Source: Thiosulfatihalobacter marinus
Lineage (GTDB): Bacteria > Pseudomonadota > Alphaproteobacteria > Rhodobacterales > Rhodobacteraceae
Assembly (NCBI RefSeq): GCF_016019955.1
Contig: NZ_JAECRZ010000003.1
Span: forward strand, 170,892-234,891
Length of the DNA: 64,000 bases
Reading direction: 5' to 3'
The first letter of the stretch is position 1; the number at the start of each line of letters is the position of its first letter. Made by a program: the position numbers and the translations under genes. Under the pieces are notes generated by a model, which saw nothing but the letters and a program-made list of their open reading frames with translations, was not told where the DNA came from and ran no database searches. This document shows, piece by piece, positions 1 to 9,526 of this stretch.

Positions 1-928
1 ACTCGATAAAGGGCGCGGTATTTACCCGCCGACCCAGGCAAAGCGCATCAAAGACATGGCGCATGGGCGACAAATCCACATCCATGGCCCCGTCTTTCAC
101 AAGCCGGGCCATCCTGGCGTACAGGCGCGGATATTCACCGGTCAGGGTCAGCCCGGCATCCTGAGCAACCTCTTGCCCATCGATCCAGAGCTGCGCGCCG
201 CCACCGGTCAGCACCAGCATGCCCTGATCGGTCTCCGCGGAGATGGTCCAGGTTTGTTCGCCTTCTTGCCGGAAATCCAGCTCTGCCGATATCTCCGCGC
301 CACCGGGATGATGGAATGCGACCGATGCCGCGATCGGTGTCTGGCAGTTTTCAGGAATCTCAAGCCGGGCGCTGCTGACGTGAATCGGATCTGGCAGAAT
401 GTCCGTGACGATGGAAAGTGCATTGATGCCCGGATCGAAAACACCCATCCCGCCCGGCTGCCAGATCCAGTCCTGTCCGGGATGCCAGCGACGCACGTCT
501 TCTTTCCATGTCACGCTCAGACGACGCAGGGTCTTGTCCGCCAGCCACGCCCGGGCACCGGCCACGCCCGCCGCCTCGCGCGAGTGCCAGGTGGCGAACA
601 GCGAGACGCGGTGTTTGCGGGCCAGAGTTTCCAGCGCATGGCATTCGGACAGCGTTGCGCCCGGTGGCTTTTCCAGCATGACGTGGCGCCCGGCCCGGAT
701 GGCCCTGGCGGCCGCCTCATAGCGCGGCACCGGCGGCAGGCAGAAGGACACAACGCGGATATCGCTGCGCTGTGCCAGCATGTCGTCGATATCAGTAAAG
801 GCCTGAACCCCGTCGACCGTGCCATGGCGCGATGTTGTCGCAGCCAGTTCCCAATCCGGCGACGCAATGATCGCCGGCACATGTTGATCCAGGGCGATCT
901 TGCCGATGCCCACAAGTGCCACCTTCAT
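1..928 (-). CDS. Gfo/Idh/MocA-family sugar dehydrogenase, likely D-galactose/L-arabinose 1-dehydrogenase (3' end cut by window)
   Basis: An uninterrupted minus-strand reading frame runs from ATG at 928 off the left edge (309 codons visible). The protein opens with a Rossmann glycine motif (KVALVGIGKIALDQH) and has the LEKPPGATLSE segment near residue 95, the EKP motif of Gfo/Idh/MocA NAD(P)-dependent oxidoreductases. The family oxidises or reduces sugars and polyols in the cytoplasm. Its place as the last visible gene of a galactose/arabinose transporter and sugar-acid dehydratase operon suggests the first step, aldose to aldonolactone. The start overlaps the dehydratase stop by one base (TGATG), implying translational coupling. 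Substrate is inferred from context; an inositol or other sugar dehydrogenase is possible. The C-terminus is not seen. Confidence 0.85.
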   Translation of the reverse strand, partial: MKVALVGIGKIALDQHVPAIIASPDWELAATTSRHGTVDGVQAFTDIDDMLAQRSDIRVVSFCLPPVPRYEAAARAIRAGRHVMLEKPPGATLSECHALETLARKHRVSLFATWHSREAAGVAGARAWLADKTLRRLSVTWKEDVRRWHPGQDWIWQPGGMGVFDPGINALSIVTDILPDPIHVSSARLEIPENCQTPIAASVAFHHPGGAEISAELDFRQEGEQTWTISAETDQGMLVLTGGGAQLWIDGQEVAQDAGLTLTGEYPRLYARMARLVKDGAMDVDLSPMRHVFDALCLGRRVNTAPFIE

Positions 929-2670
929 CAATGTGAATCCTTTCCGACCGGCGCCCCGCGGCACCCTTTGAGAAAATCGAGGTCCGCGCCGGTATCGGCG
1001 CCTTCGACATGGGCCTGGTGAAGCCAGGCATAGCCGCTTTCCGGCGTTTCGACCGAGGGGCGCCATTCCTTCAGGCGTGCGTCCAGCTCGTGATCCGGGA
1101 TATCCAGGTGAAGCCGGCGGTTTGGCACGTCAAGTTCGATCATGTCCCCGTTGCGGACCACCGCCAATGGCCCGCCGGCGGCGGCCTCGGGCGACGTGTG
1201 CAATACCACGGTGCCATAGGCCGTGCCCGACATGCGCGCATCGGAAATGCGGATCATGTCGGTGATGCCCTTTTTCAGCACCTTGGGGGGCAGGCCCATG
1301 TTCCCGACCTCGGCCATGCCGGGATAGCCCCTGGGGCCGCAATTCTTCAGCACCATGACGCAGGTCTCGTCGATGTCGAGCGCATCGTCGTTGATGCGCG
1401 CCTTGTAGTCGTCGATATCCTCGAACACCACGGCCCGGCCGCGATGCGACAACAGATGCGGCGAGGCAGCTGACGGCTTGAGCACCGCCCCGTTCGGGGC
1501 AAGGTTGCCTTTGACCACAGCGATGCCACCCTGTTGGGTCAGCGCCCGATCGACCGGCAGAATGACATCGGTATTGTGGTTCACGGCATTGCGCACCTCG
1601 TCCCAGATCGCGGTACCCGACACGGTCAGCGCATCCTTGTGCAGCAATCCCGCGTCGCCCAGATGCCGCAGCACCACCGGCAGCCCGCCAGCATAGAAGA
1701 ATTCTTCCATCAGGTATTTTCCGGACGGCATCAGATTGACGATGGTCGCCACGTCACGGCCGCAGCGATCCCAGTCATCCAGCGTGAAATCCACCCCCAC
1801 CCGTCCGGCGATGGCCAGAAGATGCACGACTGCATTGGTTGACCCGCCGATGGCTCCGTTGGTGCGGACCGCGTTTTCAAACGCATGCCGTGTCATGATG
1901 TCGGACGGTTTCAGATCATCCTTGACCATCTGCACAATGCGCCGCCCCGAAAGCTGTGCCATGACCCGGCGCCGGCTGTCCACCGCCGGAATCGCGGCAT
2001 TGCCCGACAACGCCATGCCCAGCGCCTCGGCCATTGACGCCATGGACGAGGCCGTTCCCATCGTGTTGCACGAGCCCGAAGAGCGCGACATGGATTGTTC
2101 GGCTTCGAGAAAGTCTTCCTGGGTCATGTCCCCGGCTTTCACCGCCTCGGAGAACTTCCACAGATGGGTGCCCGACCCGATCCGCTCGCCGTGGAAATAG
2201 CCGTTCAGCATCGGCCCGCCTGTCACCACGATGGACGGCAGGTCGGTAGAGGCGGCGGCCATCAACAGGCTGGGCGTGGTCTTGTCGCAGCCCACGAGCA
2301 GCACCGCGCCGTCAATCGGCTGGCCACGCATCTGCTCTTCGATCGACAGCGCCGCAAGGTTGCGGAACATCATCGCCGTGGGCCGGAACGTATTTTCGGA
2401 GGCCGAGAAAACCGGCACTTCGACAGGGAAGCCGCCTGCCTCCCAGATCCCGGCCTTCACCTTTTCGGCCAGTTCCCGCAGGTGGCCGTTGCAGGGGGTC
2501 AGATCGGACCAGGTATTGAGGATGCCAATCACCGGGCGACCGTCGAACAGATCATCGGGATAGCCCTGGTTCTTCATCCAGCCGCGATGGTAGATCGTGT
2601 CGCGCGACGTGCCGGCATACCATTCCTGGCTGCGCAGCCTGCGAGGCCAAGTTGCGGGTTTGAAGCTCAT
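928..2670 (-). CDS. IlvD/Edd-family dehydratase, probable L-arabonate/D-galactonate (sugar acid) dehydratase
   Basis: About 580 aa. It matches the IlvD/Edd Fe-S dehydratases, which remove water from aldonates to give 2-keto-3-deoxy acids. The three cysteine contexts expected for the cluster are visible: SDLTPCN, LLVGCDKTTPS and SSGSCNTMGT. The opening LRSQEWY is typical of the sugar-acid branch rather than of branched-chain amino-acid IlvD. I chose ATG 2670 because it follows the permease stop (2672) and an upstream GCAGG. An in-frame ATG at 2700 would add 10 residues but has no ribosome site and overlaps the permease. The gene sits between transporter and sugar dehydrogenase, so arabonate or galactonate is the likely substrate. 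Exact specificity cannot be read from the sequence. Confidence 0.9.
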   Translation of the reverse strand: MSFKPATWPRRLRSQEWYAGTSRDTIYHRGWMKNQGYPDDLFDGRPVIGILNTWSDLTPCNGHLRELAEKVKAGIWEAGGFPVEVPVFSASENTFRPTAMMFRNLAALSIEEQMRGQPIDGAVLLVGCDKTTPSLLMAAASTDLPSIVVTGGPMLNGYFHGERIGSGTHLWKFSEAVKAGDMTQEDFLEAEQSMSRSSGSCNTMGTASSMASMAEALGMALSGNAAIPAVDSRRRVMAQLSGRRIVQMVKDDLKPSDIMTRHAFENAVRTNGAIGGSTNAVVHLLAIAGRVGVDFTLDDWDRCGRDVATIVNLMPSGKYLMEEFFYAGGLPVVLRHLGDAGLLHKDALTVSGTAIWDEVRNAVNHNTDVILPVDRALTQQGGIAVVKGNLAPNGAVLKPSAASPHLLSHRGRAVVFEDIDDYKARINDDALDIDETCVMVLKNCGPRGYPGMAEVGNMGLPPKVLKKGITDMIRISDARMSGTAYGTVVLHTSPEAAAGGPLAVVRNGDMIELDVPNRRLHLDIPDHELDARLKEWRPSVETPESGYAWLHQAHVEGADTGADLDFLKGCRGAPVGKDSH

Positions 2671-2671
2671 C

Positions 2672-3907
2672 TCAGGCCTGCTTTGATTTGTTGTAGACAT
2701 CGAAGATCACGGCCGCGAGCAGCACCAGGCCCTTGATGACCTGCTGATAATCGATGCCGATCCCCATGATCGACATGCCGTTGTTCAACACCCCCATCAG
2801 GAAGGCGCCGACCACGGCGCCGACGATCTTGCCGACCCCGCCGGACATGGACGCGCCGCCGATGAACACCGCCGCGATCACGTCCAGTTCCAGGGCAAAC
2901 CCGGCCTTGGGCGTTGCCGAGTTCAGGCGAGCGGCGAACACCATGCCCGCCACTGCCGCCAGCACACCCATATTGGCGAAGGCAAGGAAGGTCAGGCGCT
3001 CGGTCTTGATGCCCGACAGTTTGGCCGCCTTTTCATTGCCCCCAAGCGCATAGATGCGCCGCCCCATGACCGTGCGCTCGGTGAAGAACGCGTAGATGAT
3101 CGCCAGAACGCCCATGGTCAGCAGGACATTGGGCAATCCCCGGAATGTGGACAGCTTGTAGAAGATGAAGATCAGTGCCAGCGAGGTGATCCCGATCCGG
3201 GCATAGAAAAACGCCAGCGGTTCGAGATCCATGCCATAGGCGCGGTTCTGTGCCCGCGATTTCATCCCCATCCATGTGATCAGCCCGGCCGCGACCAGCC
3301 CGGTGGACAGGGACAGCATGTTCACCCGCCTGGCCCCCAGAAGATCGGCCACGCCCTGAGACAGGCCGGAGGGAAAGATGTCCGGCACGAACCCGTTGGC
3401 GATCATCTGGAATTCGCGCGGAAACGGGCCAAGCGACTGCCCTTCAAGCAACCAGAGCGACAGGCCGCGAAACACCAGCATCCCCGCCAGCGTGACGATG
3501 AAGGACGGGATCTTCCAATAGGCGATCCAATACCCCTGGGCGGCGCCGATCAGGCCGCCGGCAACAAGGCAAGTCACCACGGTCACGGCGATCGATTGCT
3601 CCCACTCCACGATCATGACCGCCGCCAGGGCCCCGACAAAGCCCATGACGGACCCGACCGAAAGATCGATGTTGCCGCTGACGATGACGATCAGCATCCC
3701 CAGGGCCATGATGATGATATAACTGTTCTGCAACAGCAGGTTGGTCACATTGACCGGCTTGAGCAGCGTGCCATTGGTGACGATCTGAAAGAACACCATG
3801 ATCGTGATCAACGCGAACAGCAGGCCGTATTCCCGCAGGTGGCGCACAAGGTATTCGCCAATGCCCAGCCTTTTGGGGGCCTCTGCGCCGTGTTCTGCAA
3901 ATTCCAT
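2672..3907 (-). CDS. gguB: Sugar ABC transporter permease (GguB/XylH type)
   Basis: 411 aa, highly hydrophobic, with about ten membrane segments beginning near residue 25. It carries the BPD_transp_2 hallmark 'GGASMSGGVGKIVGAVVGA' near the C-terminus. It would form the inner-membrane channel with GguA and receive aldoses from ChvE. The start ATG 3907 is set by AGGAGAG seven bases upstream; the frame stays open to 4021, but the extra codons only overlap gguA. It begins 12 nt after the gguA stop and ends just before the dehydratase start. Length and order (chvE-gguA-gguB) match the Agrobacterium chvE-gguAB system. Family assignment is firm; the galactose/arabinose substrate is inferred from the neighbouring ChvE and GbpR homologues. 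Confidence 0.93.
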   Translation of the reverse strand: MEFAEHGAEAPKRLGIGEYLVRHLREYGLLFALITIMVFFQIVTNGTLLKPVNVTNLLLQNSYIIIMALGMLIVIVSGNIDLSVGSVMGFVGALAAVMIVEWEQSIAVTVVTCLVAGGLIGAAQGYWIAYWKIPSFIVTLAGMLVFRGLSLWLLEGQSLGPFPREFQMIANGFVPDIFPSGLSQGVADLLGARRVNMLSLSTGLVAAGLITWMGMKSRAQNRAYGMDLEPLAFFYARIGITSLALIFIFYKLSTFRGLPNVLLTMGVLAIIYAFFTERTVMGRRIYALGGNEKAAKLSGIKTERLTFLAFANMGVLAAVAGMVFAARLNSATPKAGFALELDVIAAVFIGGASMSGGVGKIVGAVVGAFLMGVLNNGMSIMGIGIDYQQVIKGLVLLAAVIFDVYNKSKQA

Positions 3908-3918
3908 CCCGATCTCTC

Positions 3919-5439
3919 CTATTCGGTCACGATGAGCGACATGATGCGCTCCTGGCTGGCCTCTTGGGCGGTCAGTTCGCCGACAAAAGTGCCTTCGTTC
4001 ATTACGTAGATGCGATCGCACATGCCCAGAAGCTCGGGCATTTCGGACGAGATCATGACGACCCCCTTGTCCTGTGCCGACAGGTCATTGATGATCCCGT
4101 AGATCTCGAACTTGGCGCCCACGTCGATCCCGCGCGTAGGCTCGTCAAGGATCAGAACCTCGGGATGGGCGAAAAGCCATTTGGACAGGACAACCTTTTG
4201 CTGGTTGCCCCCCGAAAGATTCATCACCTTCTGGAACACGCCGGGCGAACGGATGTTCAGCGCCTTGCGGTAGTCCTGGGCGACGCGGGTCTCTTTGGCC
4301 TCGTTCAGGATCGCATTGCGTGAAACGTCCTTGAGATTGGCCAACGTTATGTTGCGCTGAATGGATTCCTCCAGAATCAGACCCAGCGACTTGCGGTCCT
4401 CGGTGACATAGGCCAACCCGGCATCGATCGCCTTGCTGACCGAACTGACATCCACCGCCCGCCCGCGCATTTCGATGCTGCCGCTGATGTTGCGGCCATA
4501 GGAGCGCCCGAAAATGCTCATCGCCAATTCGGTGCGCCCTGCCCCCATCAGCCCGGCAATACCCACCACTTCGCCCGCGCGCACGGTCAGGCTTATGTCG
4601 TTGATGACCTGCCGCTCGGTGTGCAGCGGATGCCAGACATTCCAGTTCCTGACCTCCATCAGCATGCCGCCCGCGCGACGATCCCGTTCGGGATACCGGT
4701 CGGCCATGTCGCGGCCCACCATGTCGCGCACGATGCGGTCTTCGGTGATTTCGTCGGTTTCGGCGTCCATCGTGGATACGGTGGTGCCGTCGCGGATCAC
4801 GGTGACGGTGTCCGCCACGCGCCGCACCTCGTTCAGCTTGTGGCTGATGATGATCTGCGTCACGCCCCGGGTTTTCAGCTCCAGCATCAGGTCCAGCAAC
4901 GCCTGGCTGTCGGATTCCGACAGCGCCGCGGTCGGTTCGTCCAGGATAAGCAGGCGCACTTCCTTGGACAGGGCCTTGGCGATCTCGACCAGTTGCTGTT
5001 TGCCCACGCCCAGCTTGTCAACCATGGTGCTGGGCGGTTCGGACAAACCGACCTTACGCAAGAGCGACTCGGTGCGCTGGTTGGTCTGGCGCCAGTCGAT
5101 TATGCCGCCAATCGCCCGCTCGTTGCCCAGAAACAGGTTTTCGGCAATCGACAACAGCGGCACAAGCGCCAGTTCCTGGTGGATGATGATGATCCCGCGC
5201 GCCTCGGATTCGGCGATATTGGCAAATTCGGCCAGCGCGCCGTCATAATGGATTTCGCCGTCATAGGTTCCGGCCGGATAAACACCGGACAATACTTTCA
5301 TCAGGGTGGATTTGCCCGCGCCGTTTTCGCCGACAAGCGCATGTATCTCGCCCTGTTTCACCGCCAGGTTTACCGTGTCGAGCGCCTTGACTCCGGGGAA
5401 CTCCTTGGTGATCGAGCGCATTTCGAGTAGCGCGGTCAT
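3919..5439 (-). CDS. gguA: Sugar ABC transporter ATP-binding protein (tandem nucleotide-binding domains)
   Basis: 506 aa with two ABC domains, as in the MglA/XylG/GguA group. The N-terminal half has Walker [10 protein letters not shown] (about residue 37), signature [15 protein letters not shown] and Walker [12 protein letters not shown]. The C-terminal half has a degenerate P-loop GLMGAGRTE, signature [15 protein letters not shown] and [13 protein letters not shown]. It energises uptake through GguB. It lies 66 nt downstream of chvE, across a strong UUCG-loop hairpin that probably lowers its expression relative to the binding protein. The ATG follows GGCAGGGGC, with AGGAGG a little further up. 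Confidence 0.95.
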   Translation of the reverse strand: MTALLEMRSITKEFPGVKALDTVNLAVKQGEIHALVGENGAGKSTLMKVLSGVYPAGTYDGEIHYDGALAEFANIAESEARGIIIIHQELALVPLLSIAENLFLGNERAIGGIIDWRQTNQRTESLLRKVGLSEPPSTMVDKLGVGKQQLVEIAKALSKEVRLLILDEPTAALSESDSQALLDLMLELKTRGVTQIIISHKLNEVRRVADTVTVIRDGTTVSTMDAETDEITEDRIVRDMVGRDMADRYPERDRRAGGMLMEVRNWNVWHPLHTERQVINDISLTVRAGEVVGIAGLMGAGRTELAMSIFGRSYGRNISGSIEMRGRAVDVSSVSKAIDAGLAYVTEDRKSLGLILEESIQRNITLANLKDVSRNAILNEAKETRVAQDYRKALNIRSPGVFQKVMNLSGGNQQKVVLSKWLFAHPEVLILDEPTRGIDVGAKFEIYGIINDLSAQDKGVVMISSEMPELLGMCDRIYVMNEGTFVGELTAQEASQERIMSLIVTE

Positions 5440-5461
5440 GCCCCTGCCTCCTGGGATATTT

Positions 5462-5491
5462 GGGCCCGCCCGCCCGAAGGCGGACGGACCC
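5462..5491 (-). terminator. Intercistronic hairpin with UUCG loop between chvE and gguA
   Basis: On the minus transcript, 13-base arms at 5491-5479 and 5474-5462 pair with only two G-U wobbles and close on the extra-stable tetraloop C(UUCG)G. It begins 14 nt after the chvE stop. There is no U-tract, so it looks like an mRNA-stabilising or attenuating element, not a full terminator. The likely effect is more ChvE than GguAB; this is inference. Confidence 0.75.
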
Positions 5492-5505
5492 GGGGAGAAT
5501 CCGGA

Positions 5506-6558
5506 TTACTGGACCTGATCCCGGGTGTAGTACCCGGAGCCAAGGATCACGTCTTCCCAGTTGGACATGTCGACAGACACCGGTTCCAGAAGGTAGCTTG
5601 GAACGATCTTGACGCCATTGTTGTAGGTCTTGGTGTCGTTGATCTCGGGCTCGCTTCCGGCCAGAAGCGCGTCTGCCATGCCGACAGTGACGCGCGCCAG
5701 TTCGCGGGTGTCCTTGAACACGGTCGAGTATTGTTCGCCCGCCAGCATCGACTTGATCGACCGCAATTCCGCATCCTGACCGGTCACGATCGGCATTTTC
5801 AGATCGCCCGACCCATAGCCGACACCTTTCAGCGACGAGATAATGCCGATGGACAGCCCGTCATAGGGCGACAGAACACCCTGAACCTGGGCGTCCGTGT
5901 AATGCGCCGACAGCAGGTTATCCATGCGGGCCTGCGCCACCGCGCCGTCCCAGCGCAGGGTTCCGACGGTTTCCATGCCCATCTGGCCGGAGACGATGTT
6001 GACCTTGCCGGCATCGATCAGGGGCTGCAACACCGACATGGCGCCGTCATAGAAGAAATAGGCGTTGTTGTCGTCGGGCGAGCCGCCGAACAATTCGACA
6101 TTGTAGGGACCGTCGCCATACCGTTCCTTCAGGCCATCCACCAGCGACGTGGCCTGCTGTACGCCAACCTTGAAATTGTCGAAGGTCGCATAATAATCGA
6201 CATATTCGCTGTCGCGGATCAGCCGGTCATAGGCAATGACGCGGATATCCGCGAAACTCGCGTTTTCCAGCGCGTTTGACAGGGTGGTGCCGTCGATTGC
6301 CGCAATCACCAGAATGTCGACGCCATTGGTGATCATGTTCTCGATCTGGGCCAGCTGGTTGGGGATGTCATCCTCGGCATATTGCAGAATGGTCTTGTAG
6401 CCGGCGGCTTCGAACTGTTCGACCATCGAATTGCCGTCCGAAATCCAGCGCGACGAGGATTGCGTCGGCATTGCGATGCCGACGGTTCCCTGGGCGTAAG
6501 CTGCAACCGATACCAGCGCAGCCGCCGCCGTTGAAAAAAGCAGGCGGGTGAGTTTCAT
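5506..6558 (-). CDS. chvE: Periplasmic sugar-binding protein (ChvE type)
   Basis: 350 aa. The N-terminus [20 protein letters not shown] is a Sec signal peptide with likely cleavage after AYA (residue 22). The mature protein is a periplasmic binding protein of the ribose/xylose/ChvE fold: [20 protein letters not shown] near the start, [20 protein letters not shown], and [24 protein letters not shown] (split here from one stretch). ChvE of Agrobacterium binds L-arabinose, D-galactose and related aldoses. ATG 6558 has the excellent site GGGAGGAAACC; the frame is open 15 codons further up without a ribosome site. It is the first gene of the minus operon, divergent from the LysR gene. Sugar specificity is inferred. 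Confidence 0.93.
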   Translation of the reverse strand: MKLTRLLFSTAAAALVSVAAYAQGTVGIAMPTQSSSRWISDGNSMVEQFEAAGYKTILQYAEDDIPNQLAQIENMITNGVDILVIAAIDGTTLSNALENASFADIRVIAYDRLIRDSEYVDYYATFDNFKVGVQQATSLVDGLKERYGDGPYNVELFGGSPDDNNAYFFYDGAMSVLQPLIDAGKVNIVSGQMGMETVGTLRWDGAVAQARMDNLLSAHYTDAQVQGVLSPYDGLSIGIISSLKGVGYGSGDLKMPIVTGQDAELRSIKSMLAGEQYSTVFKDTRELARVTVGMADALLAGSEPEINDTKTYNNGVKIVPSYLLEPVSVDMSNWEDVILGSGYYTRDQVQ

Positions 6559-6719
6559 GGTTTCCTCCCAAAATATGCGCGCTGCTTGATTGCAACTGCG
6601 CACGAGTCTCAGTCCCGAGTCCGGCCGTCATTCGTTTGCGGCTGGCTCCTCTTGTCGAATAGTGCATGTTTACATAACAGTAAAATGTCGTTACGTGCGA
6701 CTTATATATCAAAACTGGT
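6559..6719. promoter_or_regulatory. chvE-gbpR divergent control region with candidate LysR box
   Basis: The 161 bp between chvE and the LysR gene are noticeably AT-richer than the surroundings. They contain GTAA-N7-TTAC at 6680-6694, which also fits the LysR T-N11-A pattern (T6681, A6693). It lies 26 bp before the LysR start and about 120 bp from the chvE ATG. LysR regulators classically bind such divergent regions; assignment of this box is a pattern match only. Confidence 0.45.
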
Positions 6720-7643
6720 ATGCCCATGTCCTTGCTGCGCCGCCTCAAGCCTGTTCATCTGCGCCTTGCCCTGCGGATTGCGGAGACTGGCAAGCTGCAA
6801 TCGGCCGCGAGCGATGTCGCCATGTCGCAACCGGCCGCGTCGCGGATGCTGTCGGACATCGAGGCCCATATCGGTGCGCCCCTGTTCGAGCGGCACCCGA
6901 AAGGGATGGAGCCAACGGAAATCGGGCATACCGTCCTGCGTCATGCCCGGCAGATTCTGCGCGGGTTCGACAGCCTGGACACCGAAGTCAGCCAGGTGAT
7001 TTCCGGGCGCGCCGGCACGGTTCGCATCGGATCGGTCACCGGGCCGGCGGTGGAGATGGTGGTTCCGGCCATCCGCGCGATCAGGGCCGGATCGCCTGAC
7101 GTGGAATTCACCGTCGAGGTCGCCCCGTCGACCACGCTGATGCGCGGGCTGGAAGAGGGTGTTTTCGATTTCATCATCGCCCGTCCACCACCACAATATA
7201 ACAGCCGCCTTTATCGCCTGTATCCCGCCCGGCGCGAGGTGGTCTCACTCATGGTGTGCCGCGACCACCCCATGGCCGGGCGTCCGAATGTGCGCCTGAA
7301 AGAGCTGACCGGTTTCGAATGGGTGATCCAGGAGCGCGGCACACCGATCCGGACCGCGGTGGAAGGCGCATTCCATTCTCACGGTGTCGCGATGCCACCG
7401 CAGGTGACGAACACGTCATCCCTGCTTGTGGCGCTTGCCCTTCTGGAGAATTCGACAACGATTTCGCCGCATTCTCACGAGGTTGTGCAATTGTTGTCGG
7501 CCACGGCGATTGGCGCGCATGTCACAAGGCTGAACCTGTTGGAGGATATTCTGGTGTCGCCGTTTTTCGTTATCACGCAGAAAGACCGGCAATTGTCGGC
7601 AATCGCGGACCGCGTGGTACAGGAAACGCTTGCCCGCCTATAG
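6720..7643 (+). CDS. gbpR: LysR-family regulator next to chvE (GbpR type)
   Basis: 307 aa, the usual LysR length. The winged HTH is at residues 8-65 (LALRIAETGKLQSAASDVAM, then SQPAASRMLSDIEAHIGAPLF); a LysR substrate domain follows. It is divergent from chvE, as gbpR is in Agrobacterium, where GbpR activates chvE in response to galactose or arabinose. Two start codons are possible (6720 and 6726), neither with a strong ribosome site. Identity as GbpR rests on family plus position. Confidence 0.85.
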   Translation: MPMSLLRRLKPVHLRLALRIAETGKLQSAASDVAMSQPAASRMLSDIEAHIGAPLFERHPKGMEPTEIGHTVLRHARQILRGFDSLDTEVSQVISGRAGTVRIGSVTGPAVEMVVPAIRAIRAGSPDVEFTVEVAPSTTLMRGLEEGVFDFIIARPPPQYNSRLYRLYPARREVVSLMVCRDHPMAGRPNVRLKELTGFEWVIQERGTPIRTAVEGAFHSHGVAMPPQVTNTSSLLVALALLENSTTISPHSHEVVQLLSATAIGAHVTRLNLLEDILVSPFFVITQKDRQLSAIADRVVQETLARL

Positions 7644-7706
7644 GCGGGCGGCGCAGATCGGATCGGGGTCGGGTTGCGCCAGCCGCACAATCCGACCCCG
7701 GCAGGC

Positions 7707-8453
7707 TCAGGAGAACAGCATCCCGCCGTTGATGTCGACATTGGCGCCGGTGATGAAGGCGGCGTCGTCGGAGGCCAGGAACACGGCCAGCTTGGCGACA
7801 TCCTGTGATGTGCCTTCGCGCTTCAGCGGCGTGATATTGGCAACATGCGTGCGCACCTCGGGCTTGGTGAAGATATTGTGGAAATCCGTGTCGATCATGC
7901 CCGGGCAGATCCCGTTGACCCGGATTTTCGGACCCAGTTCCTTGGACAGGCCGCGCACCAGGGTCATCAAGGCACCCTTGGATGCACCATAGGCCGCCGC
8001 GCCCGGGCCGCCGCCATCGCGACCAGCCTGCGACGCCAGACCGACAATCGACGATCCCTCAGGCATATGCGGCAGACATTCACGCACCATCAGGACAAAG
8101 GAAGTCAGGTTGACATCCATGACCGCCTGCCAATGGTCCAGTGTCATCTCGGCCATTGGCACCCGCGCCAGGATCCCGCCGGTCACATGCACCAGCGTAT
8201 CGACGCCGCCGAATTCGGCAACAGCAGCAGCAACCAATGCACGGGCATCGGCCTCTTTCGTAAGATCGCCCTGCATCGCGATGGCCCGGCCACCCGCCGC
8301 CACAATTTCGGCGACGGCACTGTCGGCACCTTTTGAACTGGCATGGTAGTTGATCACGATATTGGCCCCCTGCGCGGCCAGTTCCATGACGCAGGCGCGT
8401 CCGATGTCACGGCCACCGCCGGTCACAATTGCGGTTTTTCCGGTCAAGTCCAT
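7707..8453 (-). CDS. SDR-family NAD(P)-dependent oxidoreductase
   Basis: 248 aa, a classical short-chain dehydrogenase. It has the cofactor motif TGGGRDIG near residue 12, serine in GLASQAG and the catalytic pair in YGASK, and it ends with the usual DINGG motif. I chose ATG 8453 because AGGAG lies seven bases upstream; the alternative ATG at 8459 sits directly against that site. The gene is alone on the minus strand after the GntR regulator, at the distal end of the uronate-catabolism arm. A TACAA-repeat motif lies about 90 bp upstream. A sugar-acid or ketodeoxy-acid dehydrogenase role (KduD-like) is plausible but only positional. Confidence 0.85.
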   Translation of the reverse strand: MDLTGKTAIVTGGGRDIGRACVMELAAQGANIVINYHASSKGADSAVAEIVAAGGRAIAMQGDLTKEADARALVAAAVAEFGGVDTLVHVTGGILARVPMAEMTLDHWQAVMDVNLTSFVLMVRECLPHMPEGSSIVGLASQAGRDGGGPGAAAYGASKGALMTLVRGLSKELGPKIRVNGICPGMIDTDFHNIFTKPEVRTHVANITPLKREGTSQDVAKLAVFLASDDAAFITGANVDINGGMLFS

Positions 8454-8782
8454 TGTCATCTCCTGTTTCAGATAAAGCGAGAGGGCCCTGATCGGCACCC
8501 ATATTCCCGACCATCCCTACCGGGAAACAGAAGGCAAAACAATACAAATTTTTACAAATAATTTCCGCCGACTCCCGCGCATCCAGAGCGGGAAGCCCGC
8601 GAAACCTTCAGAAAGCGGTTCCTGAAATAATATTCAAAAACATTGCCTTAATTCACTCCCCCAGGTTTGCAAGGCTTGCAGAAGCGCGCGTTTCGCCGAC
8701 TGGAGCAATCAACCGCGCCAGAGCACCGGAGGACATAATTTACAAATCCCCCGTACAGGCGCGATCTTCGGGCCCGTCGGGG
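8454..8782. promoter_or_regulatory. 329-bp non-coding region upstream of the SDR gene with TACAA direct repeat
   Basis: I see no credible gene here. The segment nearest the SDR is AT-rich and holds two TACAA copies exactly 10 bp apart (8543-8547 and 8553-8557). A single ATTTACAAAT lies at 8739-8748, just downstream of the GntR stop. The same 10-bp-spaced TACAA pair occurs upstream of dctP (13231-13245), so a shared regulator is likely. The rest shows no strong terminator. Confidence 0.5.
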
Positions 8783-9526
8783 CTATCCTTCGAACACCCG
8801 GTTGCGGGCGTTTTCGACATGCGCACGCATCGCCGCCCTCGCGGCCTCCTGGTCCTGGTTTTCGATCGCCTCGAAGATCACGTAATGCTCTTGCTGAACC
8901 ATCTCCATCCGTTCGTGCGGCTTGGTCAGCGACAGGCTGCGGGTGAGGTTCAGGCCGGTCAGGATATTGGCCTTCATTGAAGAGCGCGCCGACGCAAAAT
9001 ACTGGTTGTCCGACGCGGCGCAAATCGCTTCGTGGAACATCTCGTCCGCGTCAACCCCAAGGTCGCCCTCTGCAATGCAGCGGTCGAGTTCGACCAATAT
9101 CTTGCGCATCGCCTCAAGATCCGCGGCCGTGCGGCGCTTGGCCGCGAGAAAGGCGGCCTCGGCCTCGACAGCCGCCCGAAATTCAAAGGTGCGCTGAATA
9201 TCGGCAATAGAGCCTACCGGCGCGAAATCCAGCACGGCGCCTTCGGGGCGGCGCTGGACAAACGATCCCGATCCCTGGCGCGACACGATAACCCCGTCTT
9301 CTCGCAGCTGGCGCAGCGCCTGACGCAACACCGGGCGCGATACCTCAAGCTGTTCGCTCAGCACATGTTCTGTCGGTAACTTGGCACCAACAGGAATTTC
9401 GCCACTTACGATCAGGGCAAAGATCTTTTCATAAACCTGATCCGAAAGCGTTCGGTCGCCGCGGGCTTTCTCGGCCCGCACGCCCGCCTTGTTTACGTTC
9501 GCTACCTGCCGTTTTGCTGTCGCCAT
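8783..9526 (-). CDS. GntR/FadR (FCD) transcriptional regulator
   Basis: 247 aa. The GntR winged HTH spans roughly residues 25-95: SDQVYEKIFALIVSGEIPVG, KLPTEHVLSEQLEVSRPVLR and GVIVSRQGSGSFV. An all-helical FCD ligand domain follows (FEFRAAVEAEAAFLAAKR, FHEAICAASDN, HYVIFEAIENQDQEAARAA). Such proteins usually repress sugar-acid operons and release DNA on binding a pathway intermediate. The start (9526) lies 24 bases inside the preceding RraA-like gene, so it is the last gene of the udh-TRAP-rraA arm. Its effector is unknown. Confidence 0.9.
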   Translation of the reverse strand: MATAKRQVANVNKAGVRAEKARGDRTLSDQVYEKIFALIVSGEIPVGAKLPTEHVLSEQLEVSRPVLRQALRQLREDGVIVSRQGSGSFVQRRPEGAVLDFAPVGSIADIQRTFEFRAAVEAEAAFLAAKRRTAADLEAMRKILVELDRCIAEGDLGVDADEMFHEAICAASDNQYFASARSSMKANILTGLNLTRSLSLTKPHERMEMVQQEHYVIFEAIENQDQEAARAAMRAHVENARNRVFEG